64,000 bases of DNA from Oxytricha trifallax (taxonomy: Eukaryota > Ciliophora > Spirotrichea > Sporadotrichida > Oxytrichidae). Below are positions 45,612 to 56,599 of this stretch, in pieces. Every line of letters begins with the position of its first letter. The first letter of the stretch is position 1. Both the position numbers and the translations under genes were made by a program. The stretch spans positions 85,374 through 149,373 of the forward strand of contig ARYC01000570.1 in the NCBI GenBank assembly GCA_000711775.1, in the 5' to 3' direction. Under the pieces are notes generated by a model that saw only the letters and a list, made by a program, of their open reading frames with translations, did not search any database and was not told the origin of the DNA.

Positions 45612-47133
45612 ATGGAGAGAGTAAATCTGTATGAGATAATCTAGAATGCAGTTTATTACGGAATAAATTTGCTGACTGAATCACATTTAGTGTGGATTGG
45701 ATTACTGCCCTCAATTCTGTAGTTGCCCCCTGGTTGGATCAGAGAAGTGGATTATGCCACTAATCAAGAGAAATTTGTCAAACTTCTTGATCCCTCATAA
45801 GTCATTGTAAAAAAATAGTGATTAAATATATAAATTTTACATAAGCCCTGACAAATCACCCAGCAGACTTGTACATATACAATTTAATAGATGAACTGAG
45901 AGATTACTATACTAATAATCGTCAACATTTCAATGACTAAATTCAACTACAGTCAATCGATGGGTTAATGAGAGATTATGAAGCAAATTTGACTTAAGCT
46001 ACTAAATATATAATAATATTTATTTTGGTTTGAATTTAATTTTAAAATTCTATTAATTAATTCATGAATTACTTTTAAATATTTTACTGAGAATATTTAT
46101 TTATTGGGCTACTGATATTTACAAGCAATATCTGGAAAGCGAGAAAACTATGAATAAAAACAGAAAAAGAAATTAATATGTCAGCGAATATTATAGATAG
46201 AAAATCTACAATAAACATAATTAAATAGTATGATCCTATGAGTATTAATTTACCCATTTTTAGACTGATTTTATTGCAGATAAATTTTGGTGTTTGTCTA
46301 ATAATAAATAATTAAATTACGTGCCTCTTTTTATAAAGCCTATTAAGAAATAAATTACAATAATTATCTAAACAAATATGAATAAGCAGTTATAAATTAT
46401 AATTATTTCTAAGATATTTCTAATTATAAATATCAATAGCTAAGTCCAACTAATTATAGATAAAAAAATCGCAGAGAATCAGTCGTAAATATTGCTACAA
46501 ACAATAATATGCATTAATAAATTAAATAATATAATTATAATTGACTATTAAGATAATATGTAGAGCAATATTGAAAATCAAATTGATCAGTAGGCAAATG
46601 ACGAAAATAACATGACTTTGAAAGATTTAATCAAATAAACTACCCTTATGAAGAAAAATACCATAAACAATAATAATGCCCTAGGAATAATTATTTATTA
46701 ATTTTTATTAAATTTCAAAGTATATTTATTATAATTAGCGGCTAAGAAACCTTAAGTAAGGAACTATAAGACTATGTAAAGCTAAATATAAATGAGGAGG
46801 AATTAAGAGAATTGTAAAGATAGGAAGAAATGGAATTATTAGGTCTCAATGAAAATTGTAAGTAGCAATTTATTTAAGAGTTATTCGATATTATAATAAT
46901 AAAATTAATTATTCCTGAGAGTTTTTTGTATAGATGTGGTGACTGATTTTGAATTGTTCGAGGTAGCTAATTAATGTGAACTTGATATTGAAAACGATTT
47001 AAACTTGCTACTTGCACTTGAAGATCTCATAATAGATCATTAAAATACATATTAATTAAACTGTATAGTGTAAAAAAATTAAAAAAATTAATAAAATGAA
47101 GATTTTTTACCTGAAATTAATAAATTACATTGA
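45612..47133 (+). CDS. CEP164-type WW domain protein (third of three)
   Basis: ATG at 45612 (MERVNLYEIIQNAVYYGINL). The WW region reads LVWIGLLPSILQLPPGWIRE and TNQEKFVKLLDPSQVIVKK, then, after an insert near 45800-45840, NHPADLYIYNLIDELRDYYT. A 110-bp IES (45998-46107) joins EANLTQAT to DIYKQYLESEKTMNKN. The rest is Asn/Gln-rich with helical segments (YVKLNINEEELRELQRQEEM) and an acidic end (DLNLLLALEDLIIDHQ); TGA at 47131. It is tail-to-tail with the TEBP-like gene. Confidence 0.6.
45998..46107. other. IES, pointer GCTACT
   Basis: GCTACT at 45998-46003 and 46108-46113. Removal gives NLTQATDIYKQYLESEK in frame. Confidence 0.75.
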
Positions 47134-47193
47134 GTTTTAATCCTCTAACATCTGTTTTAAAAACTTAAATGTTTTCTTCTCTATAAACCCTTC

Positions 47194-50051
47194 TCAAAAT
47201 TGTTTGTTAAGTTTGCAATTGACCAATTTGAGTACAACTTCTCCTTGCGCACATTTCCTCTCGACAATTACATCCAAATATACATTAAATCTGACCAAAT
47301 GTCTCATGTATTTTTCGATCTGTTGTCTTGCAAGCTGCTCTCTGTATAGATTGCAAGGTTCTATGCCATTGAAGAATTTATTGCATACTTCATCCATAGT
47401 GTACAAAATCATTTTCATGGCACCGTTTAGGTGATAGAGAGATTTGTCCTTGACTAGGAATTAAATCATATAAATTGCCTGCATATTGCCGTTTTAGCAG
47501 TTTGGACAGTGAAGATTGGAAACATCACTTAATCCTCCAGGGAATTGCTTGTAGGAATAATTTGAATAGCAGATGTTGCAGTAAACTTGTGAGATTTCCA
47601 ACAGATTTAAGGGCTGTATGTTTAGTACATAGCACTGCACTCTATAGAGCTATTCTTATTGAGTTCCAGTGAGAGAAGGGTTTTAATACAAAATATCAGC
47701 TAAATCAGTTGCTTCGTAACCTATGTAAAGTTATCCTATAGTTGAAGCAATTTCTGGCTTCTCAAGCACTTCTTCATAAATTTAGTACAAATGGGAGTAT
47801 TCATTGTGATGATGCTGCTAAACTTCTCCTAATATCATTGGTGTCATGTCTACTTCAAGATTATCAATTGATTGGTTGAAGTATTAGGCTTGCTTAAACG
47901 ATGGATCTATTAGCATAATGTTCGAGCTGTCTTTGGTTTCTAAAGCATTCTTTTTCTTTTCACTATTGCTCAAGCATAAGCAATTATGAAAATATAATAT
48001 AAAAAAATGTTAAAATGCATCAATTAAAAAAAAAATAAGTAAGATTTCTAAGAATAAATTTTAAATCAGTAATTAAAATAATACTAGCTAAAACAAAAAA
48101 TATAATCCTCTTATTAAATTGAATAGATATTATTTGTTTTTTTAGTTATTGAAAAAAATAAGGGAACTATTTATTTGTTTCATTTTTATTTGTGATTTGA
48201 AACTTTAATATTATTTATTATTGTTTAATTTTTATGAATTTTTCAAAATTAATAAAGCTAACCCAATATAATAATTATTTTTAAATTAAGTAATTACGTT
48301 TAAGAAGGAATAGCTGCCTTAATTCTAATTGCATCCCCTTTCTTGAGATTCTTTGGTAATAAACTTTACACTGTAAACAAGTCAAAGTCACTATATATTA
48401 AATTATATATTCTATATTTTTCTTACCCACAAGAGTGATCACTGATCTTAATCAATACTTTTTGGTCTCCATTCTATAGTACCTCTAAATTATTGATTTA
48501 TTCTATTTGCACTATCAAATCGAATCCCTTAGCAGCCAGTTCATTTCTCTACCCCGATATCAGTTCATTGCTGATAATATCCCTAGCTTTAGATAAAGTC
48601 ATGACCATGTTGTTTTCATACAAAAACTCATTCTTGAAGTATTCATTACCCCACTTCCTCAACTTCCTAATGATGTCTCTATCAACCAACCCCATAGAGT
48701 ACTCTTTACTCGAAATTTTCATAGGCAGATAATGAGGCATGACTTCTTAGTCTTCACCCACTAAACTTTGTTATGAGAGCAAATCCTCTTTGGTTTTTGC
48801 AGTTATCTCGATCTTATTACTGGGCTGTTACTTATTTTCACCTAATCCAAAGAAATTCTTGATTCTTTGTTCGTGTTTCTAACCGCTAAGCTATTTCTTC
48901 TTTTTCTTTGATTCATCATCTGAATCGGAATCCATGATTTAGTCCCCGTCAATGTCTTTCGAGTCCTCAAGGTTTTTAGGGGATTTCTAGTTTTATTAGT
49001 CTTCAAAGATTTCTTTCTTTTCTCTACCCTCGAAAGTTACCCAGGAACTACCAAATGGAATAATCACTGAAAAAGTCTTTCTTTCTTTGAAGTAACCAAT
49101 TATATAATCATATTTCTTTTTTAAAAAAATGATAAGTAGTATAATAATAATCAGCATTACATACATTCTGCTTTAATTATCTGAATTAAATTTAAATAAA
49201 TTAAATCCCTATATTAACCAATATTACATCTATGTATTCTTACTATATCTCCAACTCGTTTGAAAGTAGGTAAATACTCAGGATTCTTATGAAATATTGT
49301 AATTGCAATTGCACAATTCACATCATCCTTAATGCTACTATCTCTGTTATTAACTCTCATTTATTGATAAATTTATAGTACATTTATTTACTCAATTATG
49401 AATAAAATAAATATATTAAACTCTAGGGTAAACAGTGGGATCAATTATCTTCAAATGAGTCTTGAACTATCTAGCAGCATTCATTTCCCCTAATTTGATA
49501 TGAGGGGAGGTAGCGTCAATCACGATTCCATAAATGTTGAATAACTCCGTATTCCCTAGACTTGTCTTAGCCAACTCAGTGTACACATGCACCTAATTAG
49601 ATTTATAGTACTTCTTAGATGGGTCTGATAAGGGTTTTTGGGGGTTGCCGAGTGAGGTGTTGACGTTTGATTAGTTTGGATTATTGTAGTGTTGGTAGGT
49701 GTGGTGGTTTGGCTTGCGGCCTCGTTTCGCTGGTTGAGCTGAAGCCGGCTAGGGGATATTTTTAAAATTTTAAGCATTTGTATAAGATTTCGTACTTGGC
49801 AAATTATAGAAAGCTTTTATCATAATGATCTAAATTTATAATTTATATATTATTGAAATACAACTTTAATAGAAATAAAAGGAAATTATTTGCCAATTTA
49901 AAAATTTTCATTCTAAGATTTATTTTATATTTGAGACATCGACACCACCATTTTCCTTTTGTAATTTTTCCAATCTAGCTTTCTCTTCAGCCTCTTTCTA
50001 TATAGTTTTCTTACTTTTTGAACCAGATGGTCTTCCTCTTTTCTTTTCCAT
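47194..50051 (-). CDS. Telomere end-binding protein alpha / POT1-like paralogue
   Basis: OB-fold protein related to hypotrich TEBP-alpha, which caps G4T4 single-stranded telomere ends. ATG at 50051 gives a basic leader with two AT-hook-like motifs (KKRGRPSGSK, AKRGRKPNHH) joined across an IES. OB1 follows: VHVYTELAKTSLGNTELFNI, IYGIVIDATSPH, then LKIIDPTVYP and LPTFKRVGDIVRIHRCNIG. OB2 region: DIIRKLRKWGNEYFKNEF and TLSKARDIISNEL. The C-terminal OB reads IQFLVKDKSLYHLNGAMKMI and RFNVYLDVIVERK, matching the C-terminus of TEBP-alpha (FLVKD, LLYTQDG, FNSYVDAVVER). Unlike the classical protein it has a zinc-type set, VYCNICYSNYS...HCPNCQNG, so it is a paralogue closer to POT1/RPA layout. A long insert spans about 47960-48300. 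Confidence 0.85.
49762..49932. other. IES in TEBP-like gene, pointer ATATTT (plus strand)
   Basis: ATATTT at 49756-49761 and 49927-49932. Removal on the minus strand gives ENGGVDVSNIPQPASAQPAK in frame, joining the AT-hook leader to the body. Confidence 0.72.
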
Positions 50052-50228
50052 TATAAAATTTGTTAATGTTTATATTTATAGATATTTTTGCGCAATAATC
50101 TATTTACCGCGATATTTTAATTATCAAGTTAAAATTATATGAGAGTAATAAGAGAATTTTTTCCTTGAAATTAACTGATTGTATATTGAGAATTTAAGTT
50201 AAAATCAATCATAAATTATCTCTATTAA

Positions 50229-52563
50229 TCACATTGAATTATTGGTTCTTTACCAACTAGTAACCACATTTTTCATAAGCATGGCAATAGTCATAGGCCC
50301 CACTCCCCCAGGAACAGGTGTGATAAATGAACATTTATCAATAGCTTTATGAAACTCTACATCCCCATAAACCCGTCTCACACTCTCATATTATTATTCC
50401 TGCTAATCTTCTAGTTTTTATTCCTCATTATTACTATCCATATTATTATGATCTCTTCGAACAACCTATTCATATTCGACGTTAATACCCACATCTATAA
50501 CTATAGCTCCCTCTTTAATCCACTCTCCTTTAAAGAAATGTTTCTGGCCAATCGCAGTAATCAAAATATCAGCTTATCTCACAAAATCTTCTATGTTTTT
50601 AGTTTTGGAGTGGCAGAGTGATACTGTCGCATTGTTCTTTGAGAGCAGGAGAGAAAGGGGCATTCCTACGATGTTTGATTTACCACAGATTGTTATGTTT
50701 TAATCTGAGAAATCACCTGATTTTAAACAATAATCTGGGATGAGTTGATATAAAAGAAATGGTTTAGATTTTCTTAAAATCACTTAATAAAATATTAAAT
50801 TTATTTAATTAAAAAGAAATTATTGAAGTTTATCATTTTTTAAAAAAATTAAATCGTTTATTTCATTATTAAATAAGATATTCGTATATTATAAAATTTA
50901 GAATTTTATAATTGAAAAAAATGTATTTTTATAAATGATTTCAATAAGAAATAATTATTTTAATTTTTATTTAAAAAAATAAAGTTATTCCCATTTTTAT
51001 TCGACCAGGAATTGACTTCCTAAATATTCTTTAAGTAGTTCATATACAGCCAAAGGTGTGCATGAAATAAAGTCAGGATCTCTCCCTTTCAAAGCCAAAT
51101 CTAAAAAAATGTCTCTGTTTATCATTTTCATTGAATTATAGTGTAAATATATGAGCTTATATTTTTCAATGAAACTTACTGCCAATATTCACAGGATGGA
51201 AACCATCAACATCTTTCTTAGGGTCAATTAAATCCAGTATTTTATTTTCATCGAAGCGTTAAGGAAGTGGCAATTAAATCATAATTCCATTAATTTTAGG
51301 GTCATCATTCATTTATCTCACTAATTCACAAACTTGCTACTCTGAGCAATTGATTGGGAGATCAAAACCTACACATTCATTCATATAAATTCTTGTTAAA
51401 AATTCCTTCTATATAATTGAGAATATACTGGTTATAACTAATTATCAAATAAATCTAAGAAAGTAATTCAATTAACTATTTGAAAGCTATTAATTCCAAG
51501 CCAATTTACTCACAGATATGTTTCTTTGATCGCACATACATTTCAGAGTCTTCTCTGTTACCTACTATTTTTATAACTTATATTTTTAGTAGTTAAATAC
51601 GATTAATTATTGAACAAATTTTCTCATTAATGATAGTATATTAAGAAAGTATAATCAAAATGGGGAGACTGTTATAAAAGAATCAAAAATGAAATGAATT
51701 AATATTATGTTCTAATCAAATTTTACTAATGTTTTTTTTAACTGTAGGTATTTCGAATTAATTTCATGTGTTACTAATCACTCAACTCAACATCAACATC
51801 TTCTTTATCAATATAAATAGTTCTTAATCATGAATTTGGAAAAGTTGGATTTTTTGGGAAAAATCCAAGAACAGTAAATACTGTTGATTCTACTGTTATT
51901 ATTGTTGATTTTACTATTATTGCTGCTATTATTGTTGTTGTTATTATAGTCAAACTCCACACTCTCCACACTTTTTATTTTTTTGAGGAAGATATCCTGA
52001 AAATACCCTAAAGATACCCTGAAGATATCTCAAAATTTTGATAAAAAACTTGAAGATCACTACAGCAACAACTAGTTCGATGCCCTAAAATAGAAATGAT
52101 TTGGAAAAGTCAAAAAAAATTAAATATCAGAATAATATATGTGTGATTAGTTAATTAGTTGAGTGATTAGTAGCACATGAAATTAATTCGAAATACCTAC
52201 AGTTAAAAAAACATTAGTAAAATTTGATTAGAACATAATATTAATTCATTTCATTTTTGATTCTTTTATAACAGTCTCCCCATTTTGATTATACTTTCTT
52301 AATATAGCCTAATACTGGCTTCTCATATATCTTCCACTTTTTCTCTAAAAATGCAATTTTAACATTCAATAATTTAAAAATGGTATTTATGGTTTTTAAT
52401 GAAAATACTAAATAAATTTTTTATAGTGAAATGACTTGCCAAGTTAAGTTTCTTCAATTTCATTCTTTAATTGAAGTAGAATCTTCTCTTGTAAAGCTTT
52501 ACCATCGATAATTTTCTCACTGTATTTTTATTTTAGATGCTCAAATTCATCAATTCTGTACAT
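50229..52563 (-). CDS. Methylenetetrahydrofolate dehydrogenase/cyclohydrolase (FolD / MTHFD type)
   Basis: Converts 5,10-methylene-THF to 10-formyl-THF in one-carbon metabolism. ATG at 52563; [20 protein letters not shown] is the N-terminal motif. A 670-bp foldback element and AT-rich sequence follow, then [54 protein letters not shown] and [15 protein letters not shown]. The NADP-binding part is [42 protein letters not shown] and [12 protein letters not shown]. It ends [20 protein letters not shown] with TGA at 50229. The catalytic Lys of YVRSKK and the QLPLP and PGGVGPMT motifs are present. An acidic insertion ([20 protein letters not shown]) precedes the last motif. A ~250-bp insert lies at about 50740-51000. 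Confidence 0.92.
51637..51787 (+). repeat. Foldback element left arm
   Basis: Matches the reverse complement of 52157-52306 over its whole length except one substitution and one single-base indel in a homopolymer. Confidence 0.9.
52157..52306 (-). repeat. Foldback element right arm
   Basis: Reverse complement of 51637-51787; ends TTAATATA next to the coding segment of the folate gene. Confidence 0.9.
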
Positions 52564-53153
52564 TTTTATTAATAATTATAATTTTGTAAAATTTAATAGA
52601 CAACATATTAATAAAAATTATTATTATTTTACTTTTAAGTATTTTAATATAACTATGATTTAATATAAATATATAATGTAAGAGTCATGAATCTGATGAA
52701 AAGTTAAGAATTCTAATATTTAATTTATTTACTATTGAAAATTTTAGAATTATTGTATGATAATTTAAATTATTAAATTTTATTATAAAAAAAAGTGGCA
52801 TGTATAGTTTTAATATGATTTAAAATAAATAATTAACTTGTGTTAGTAATTTTGTAAATCATTTTAATTAAATAGATGATTTTCGCTATATTATTTGTTT
52901 TTTATCAACAAGATTCGTTTATTTATTTAATTCAAAAAAATTAAATCCTTACCCAAGAGAATATTTTGAAAAACTAAGCAATATATATAAAAATAATTCT
53001 AATGTTTAAAAAAATATCAAATCTCTTAATAATTACATTAAGGCATTTAAATCCCTTTGCTATTTCAAAGTTAAACTTACGTATATATAAACAAAAATCA
53101 CTAAATGTTTTCATTTTACTACATATAATTACAAATATAAGAATGGTTCACGA
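52564..53153. other. AT-rich intergenic stretch
   Basis: Lies between the start of the folate gene and the end of the coiled-coil gene, both on the minus strand. No family resemblance, repeat or RNA recognised; the one open plus-strand frame near 53002 overlaps the end of the coiled-coil gene and looks fortuitous. Confidence 0.5.
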
Positions 53154-55154
53154 TCAAAAGATTCTACAATTATTCTCAGTGCAACAGACTTATGGCACAT
53201 CATTTCTATTTTATGCTATTGATTCCCCACCATGAAGTGTGGTTAGATTCCTGAGTCTGCAATTTTAGGTCTTTTAAGGCAAGTTATCTAGTTATTAGGT
53301 TCTACGGTGACTCAACGGAGACTTCAAAATTAGATCCTCACCCTATAAATAAACATCCATTTTCTAAGCTATTCTGAAACTTGATCTATGAGTCCTGGCT
53401 TGAGAGCGAGATGATTGAGTTTCCTTAGATTCCTCAAAGTGGTTGTTTCGGTTAGTTGGGGAAATGTAAAACTTTGGGAAGTATTGCTTTAAATCGTCGT
53501 TTGTCATTTGAGTTTCAGCATCTTACCTTTGAGGTAGAAGTAAACTTGTCTGCTTTAATTTGAAAAAGCCGCTTCCAGCTATTTTTGGAGACTCAGTTTG
53601 AATCTCTTACTCTTTAGTTTGATTATAAAAAGAGTGGCTCTTAGATTAGTGTTCTTCGACAAAAGATATATCTTAAAGTGACTTTGATTGCTCAGCTGAT
53701 TAACGATCCATAGACTCGCCAGATTCTGAACCACTATCATCTCTCACTGCAGCATCAAACTTAAAGTTGAAAGATTTGAACATTGGAGTTTGGATGTTAC
53801 TCTTTCGCATATTTGGACTTTACACTTAATCATGTGGCTCTTCTTCTCTTTTTTGAGTGAAAATATTTTTGGTGTTGAAAACAGTTTGCTACTTAATGTC
53901 ATTCAAAGAGTGATTGTTTAAGCTGATTGCTCCTTGTGAAATATTTAGAATATCATTTTGGACTTCTTCAGTAAGTTCAAAGTCCATACCAAACAGAGTA
54001 CTTCTACGTTAATCCTTAAAACTAGTTTTTATTCTCTCAGATGGTCTATGTTACCCATAGTAGGATCCACTTCTAGATACATTAGCACTTAAATTTTCAA
54101 TACTTAAATGGTCACAACCTACTTATTAATCATTATAGTCGTCCATATTGCTTAAGTTATTACTCAATCTCCCTGCAATTCCTATTTCTTAATCTCTACC
54201 ATTTTTATTAATGAAACTCCCTCTTCTACTGACATTGGCTGAAGTAGTGTTTGAGTGGATTTCAAAGGGTCTTAGATTCACTCTATTGAACATATTATTA
54301 TTAACACTGATGTCTTCTGAAGGCGTTTTTTCCTACTCAATCAACTCGTCTTTATCTTAATTCCCAAAACTATCATTTAGCTTGTCTGTAGAAATCATGA
54401 CTCGCTGTTATATATCCATATCTTCAGGAGTGAATTCCCCGAACTCAAGACTAGCAAGTTCATTTTTCTCAACCTTAATCTTGTGTTCTGTTATGTTTTC
54501 CTCATGATCAGTAATCTTTAAAGTTACATGTTTTTACCTTGGACTTAACATAACTTTATAAGTTTTGAGAGAGCTGACTGCCTCCTCATACTATCTTTAC
54601 TTTTCTTGCTCTTAAATTTGCTTAAAAATCTCCTCTATCTTGTCGACAGTGAAAGTCTCCCTCTTTTTAGTTTTCTTGTAAACTAAATGCTCCTAAATAG
54701 TAGCAAAGTTATTTATGACTGACTCCAAATCTTTGATCTTGCTATCTTTTGAATCGCTTTGATTCTTTATTTAATTTCTGTCATTAGCCAGCTTGCTGCA
54801 GTATTCTTATAGCTAATATTGCTTATCTTTTGCTGTTTTTAGATCCACTGTATATTGCTTTATGTTTTCCAGATTTTTAGAGGCTTCCTCTTACAACTAC
54901 GCTTTTTGGTCCTCCAATAATGTCACCAAATCCGACTGTTCTTTGTTAGTGAATAGTAAACTATCTCGCTCTTTTGTAACTTTATCAAGAATTGACTTAG
55001 CTTCCTTCAGTTCTTTTTCTACTTTTTCTAGATAGTCAATATCTTAGGTCCTCTATATGTCTCTGAGTTACAATTCTTTTAGAAGTTACTTATTTTTATC
55101 TTGGAGGTCCTCGAGTTTGAGCTCTAAATTTGCATATTTCTCATTCATATCCAT
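53154..55154 (-). CDS. Coiled-coil protein with Ser/Asn-rich C-terminal half, unknown
   Basis: ATG at 55154 (MDMNEKYANLELKLEDLQDK). The first ~250 residues form a continuous heptad-rich coiled coil (LLKELQLRDIQRTQDIDYLE, LKEAKSILDKVTKERDSLLF, VTLLEDQKAQLQEEASKNLE). The remainder is polar, with phosphosite-like Ser/Arg motifs (RRSTLFGMDFELTEEVQNDI, SGSESGESMDRQSAEQSKS). The uninterrupted frame runs about 2 kb with no intron or IES recognised, ending CRIF-TGA at 53154. The architecture fits a cytoskeletal or centrosomal scaffold, but no orthologue is recognised. Confidence 0.75.
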
Positions 55155-55238
55155 ATTTCTATGGTTTTCATCAAAGATAAATTAAAAAGAATTTAGTCAA
55201 AAGTTAAAATAAGCTCAAAGTTTATGAATTGGTAATTT

Positions 55239-56153
55239 TCATTATTTCTAAAATGAAATAAAGTTGATTTGTGCACTCTATCTATTATTATTTGCGTTGA
55301 AGCCAGATTGAGAAAATTGAGAGTTAGATAACTCCCCCATAAAACTATTTGAGTGTTTTTATCTATTAAGATTGAAAAATTGCTGTTTATTTGTGTAACT
55401 GTGAAATCTTTATATCCTCGGCCCCTAGTTATTAATTAATAGTAATTCCAATCTAAAAATCATTTCAGTAGCTTTTTGTATAACATTAACACTTTTTAAA
55501 ATGAAATTTACAATAATATTCTCGTCTAATCTTTCGATTTGCGTGAATTCGTCGTCCTGCTGTTCGAAATCAATCATACTTTTGAGGTCTTCATTTTCTT
55601 CCTCAAGTCTTACCAGTTCCTCTTGCATAGTTTCTACTTGCTGCTTTCTGTCCTTCATTGCGATAAACTCCTCCAAAATTTCTGAGGAAAGGCCACTCCC
55701 CAGGATTTAAGATGCCTGAAGTGATTCCAATATCCATTCTCGATATGTATTAAATAATAACATTTGAATTTAACTTATCAATATTTATTACTTTCGCAAT
55801 AATTATTAGAGAATAAAGATATTTAACAATAATCCTCTTAAGAAATATACCAAGAAGATTAATGTAACCGATATAATAAAATTAAATATATTGATAATTA
55901 TGGAATCCTTTCATATAAATCTCTTATAATTCCTTTACTCCATATAATATACAATAAAATATTCCTAATAATTAAGTATACCTGATTCTATAATTCTTTT
56001 TTTATTTAAATTACGAGGTTTATTAAGATCTTCAGTGTTTTGAATGTCCTCAATGGGAATTTAGTCAAACAATTTCTACAACTTTCTTCTCTGTTCATTC
56101 AACTGAACAATTAAGTCTTCATCTATCTCTATTTCATAATTTATGGTGCTCAT
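55239..56153 (-). CDS. Small coiled-coil protein, unknown
   Basis: ATG at 56153 (MSTINYEIEIDEDLIVQLNE). Two segments are joined across a 261-bp IES to give NLNKKRIIESLQASQILGSG, followed by a coiled coil (ETMQEELVRLEEENEDLKSM) and a hydrophobic-heptad stretch (NVIQKATEMIFRLELLL). The Asn/Ser-rich tail ends FISFQKQ-TGA at 55239. About 215 residues. It lies head-to-tail with the neighbouring coiled-coil gene; a functional link is possible but unproven. Confidence 0.7.
55728..55988. other. 261-bp IES, pointer TGATTC (plus strand)
   Basis: TGATTC at 55722-55727 and 55983-55988. Removal on the minus strand gives KKRIIESLQASQILGSG in frame. The insert is strongly AT-rich. Confidence 0.78.
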
Positions 56154-56599
56154 TTCACGTTTATTTGCAGATTTTAATGTATATTTTCTTTGTATAGTAG
56201 TAGTTTAATTTATATAATAAACATGAATAGAATATGATTAATATTTAAATAATAAAAATAGTTGAGATGTGGGTAATGGATGTCAAAATAGAATTTAATG
56301 AGTTATCTTTTTTGCTAAGTATAAATTATTATATAAATGCTTATATAAACTTTATTATTTTTAATGTACAATCAAACTAATACCCTTAAAACTATTAATA
56401 ATTTTATCTTTTATCATTTAAGTTTTAATTATTAAATAAATCTGTCTATCTTCTTAATTATAAAAAGAAGAGTACTAATTTATAATATTAATAATTTTTA
56501 ATCTTATTTTATTCTATTTAAAATATATTTTAGAGATGAAATATAGTAGTATCCGTTGATGTTTGATATGATTAATTTTCATTTTTTGACAAAATGACT
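56154..56599. other. AT-rich region upstream of the small coiled-coil gene and downstream of the TPR gene
   Basis: Minus-strand frame of the TPR gene stays open here under the Gln code, so its 3' end may extend into this stretch; composition is intergenic-like. Confidence 0.4.

Larger units (their letters stand above)
51637..52306. mobile_element. 670-bp foldback / MITE-like element inside the folate gene
   Basis: Arms of about 150 bp (51637-51787 and 52157-52306) are near-perfect reverse complements, differing by one base and one T/A-run length. The ends are TATATTAAGAAAGTATAATC and its complement, with terminal TA dinucleotides as in Tc1/mariner-type MITEs. The 370-bp loop has no long open frame and contains a GTT/ATT-rich run (about 51890-51950). 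It lies between two coding segments of the folate gene and so must be eliminated or spliced. Confidence 0.85.

Noticed and set aside
53002-53235. 77-codon plus-strand frame
   Set aside because: Antisense to the 3' end of the coiled-coil gene, which is open to TGA at 53154 under the Gln code; composition is that of AT-rich intergenic sequence.
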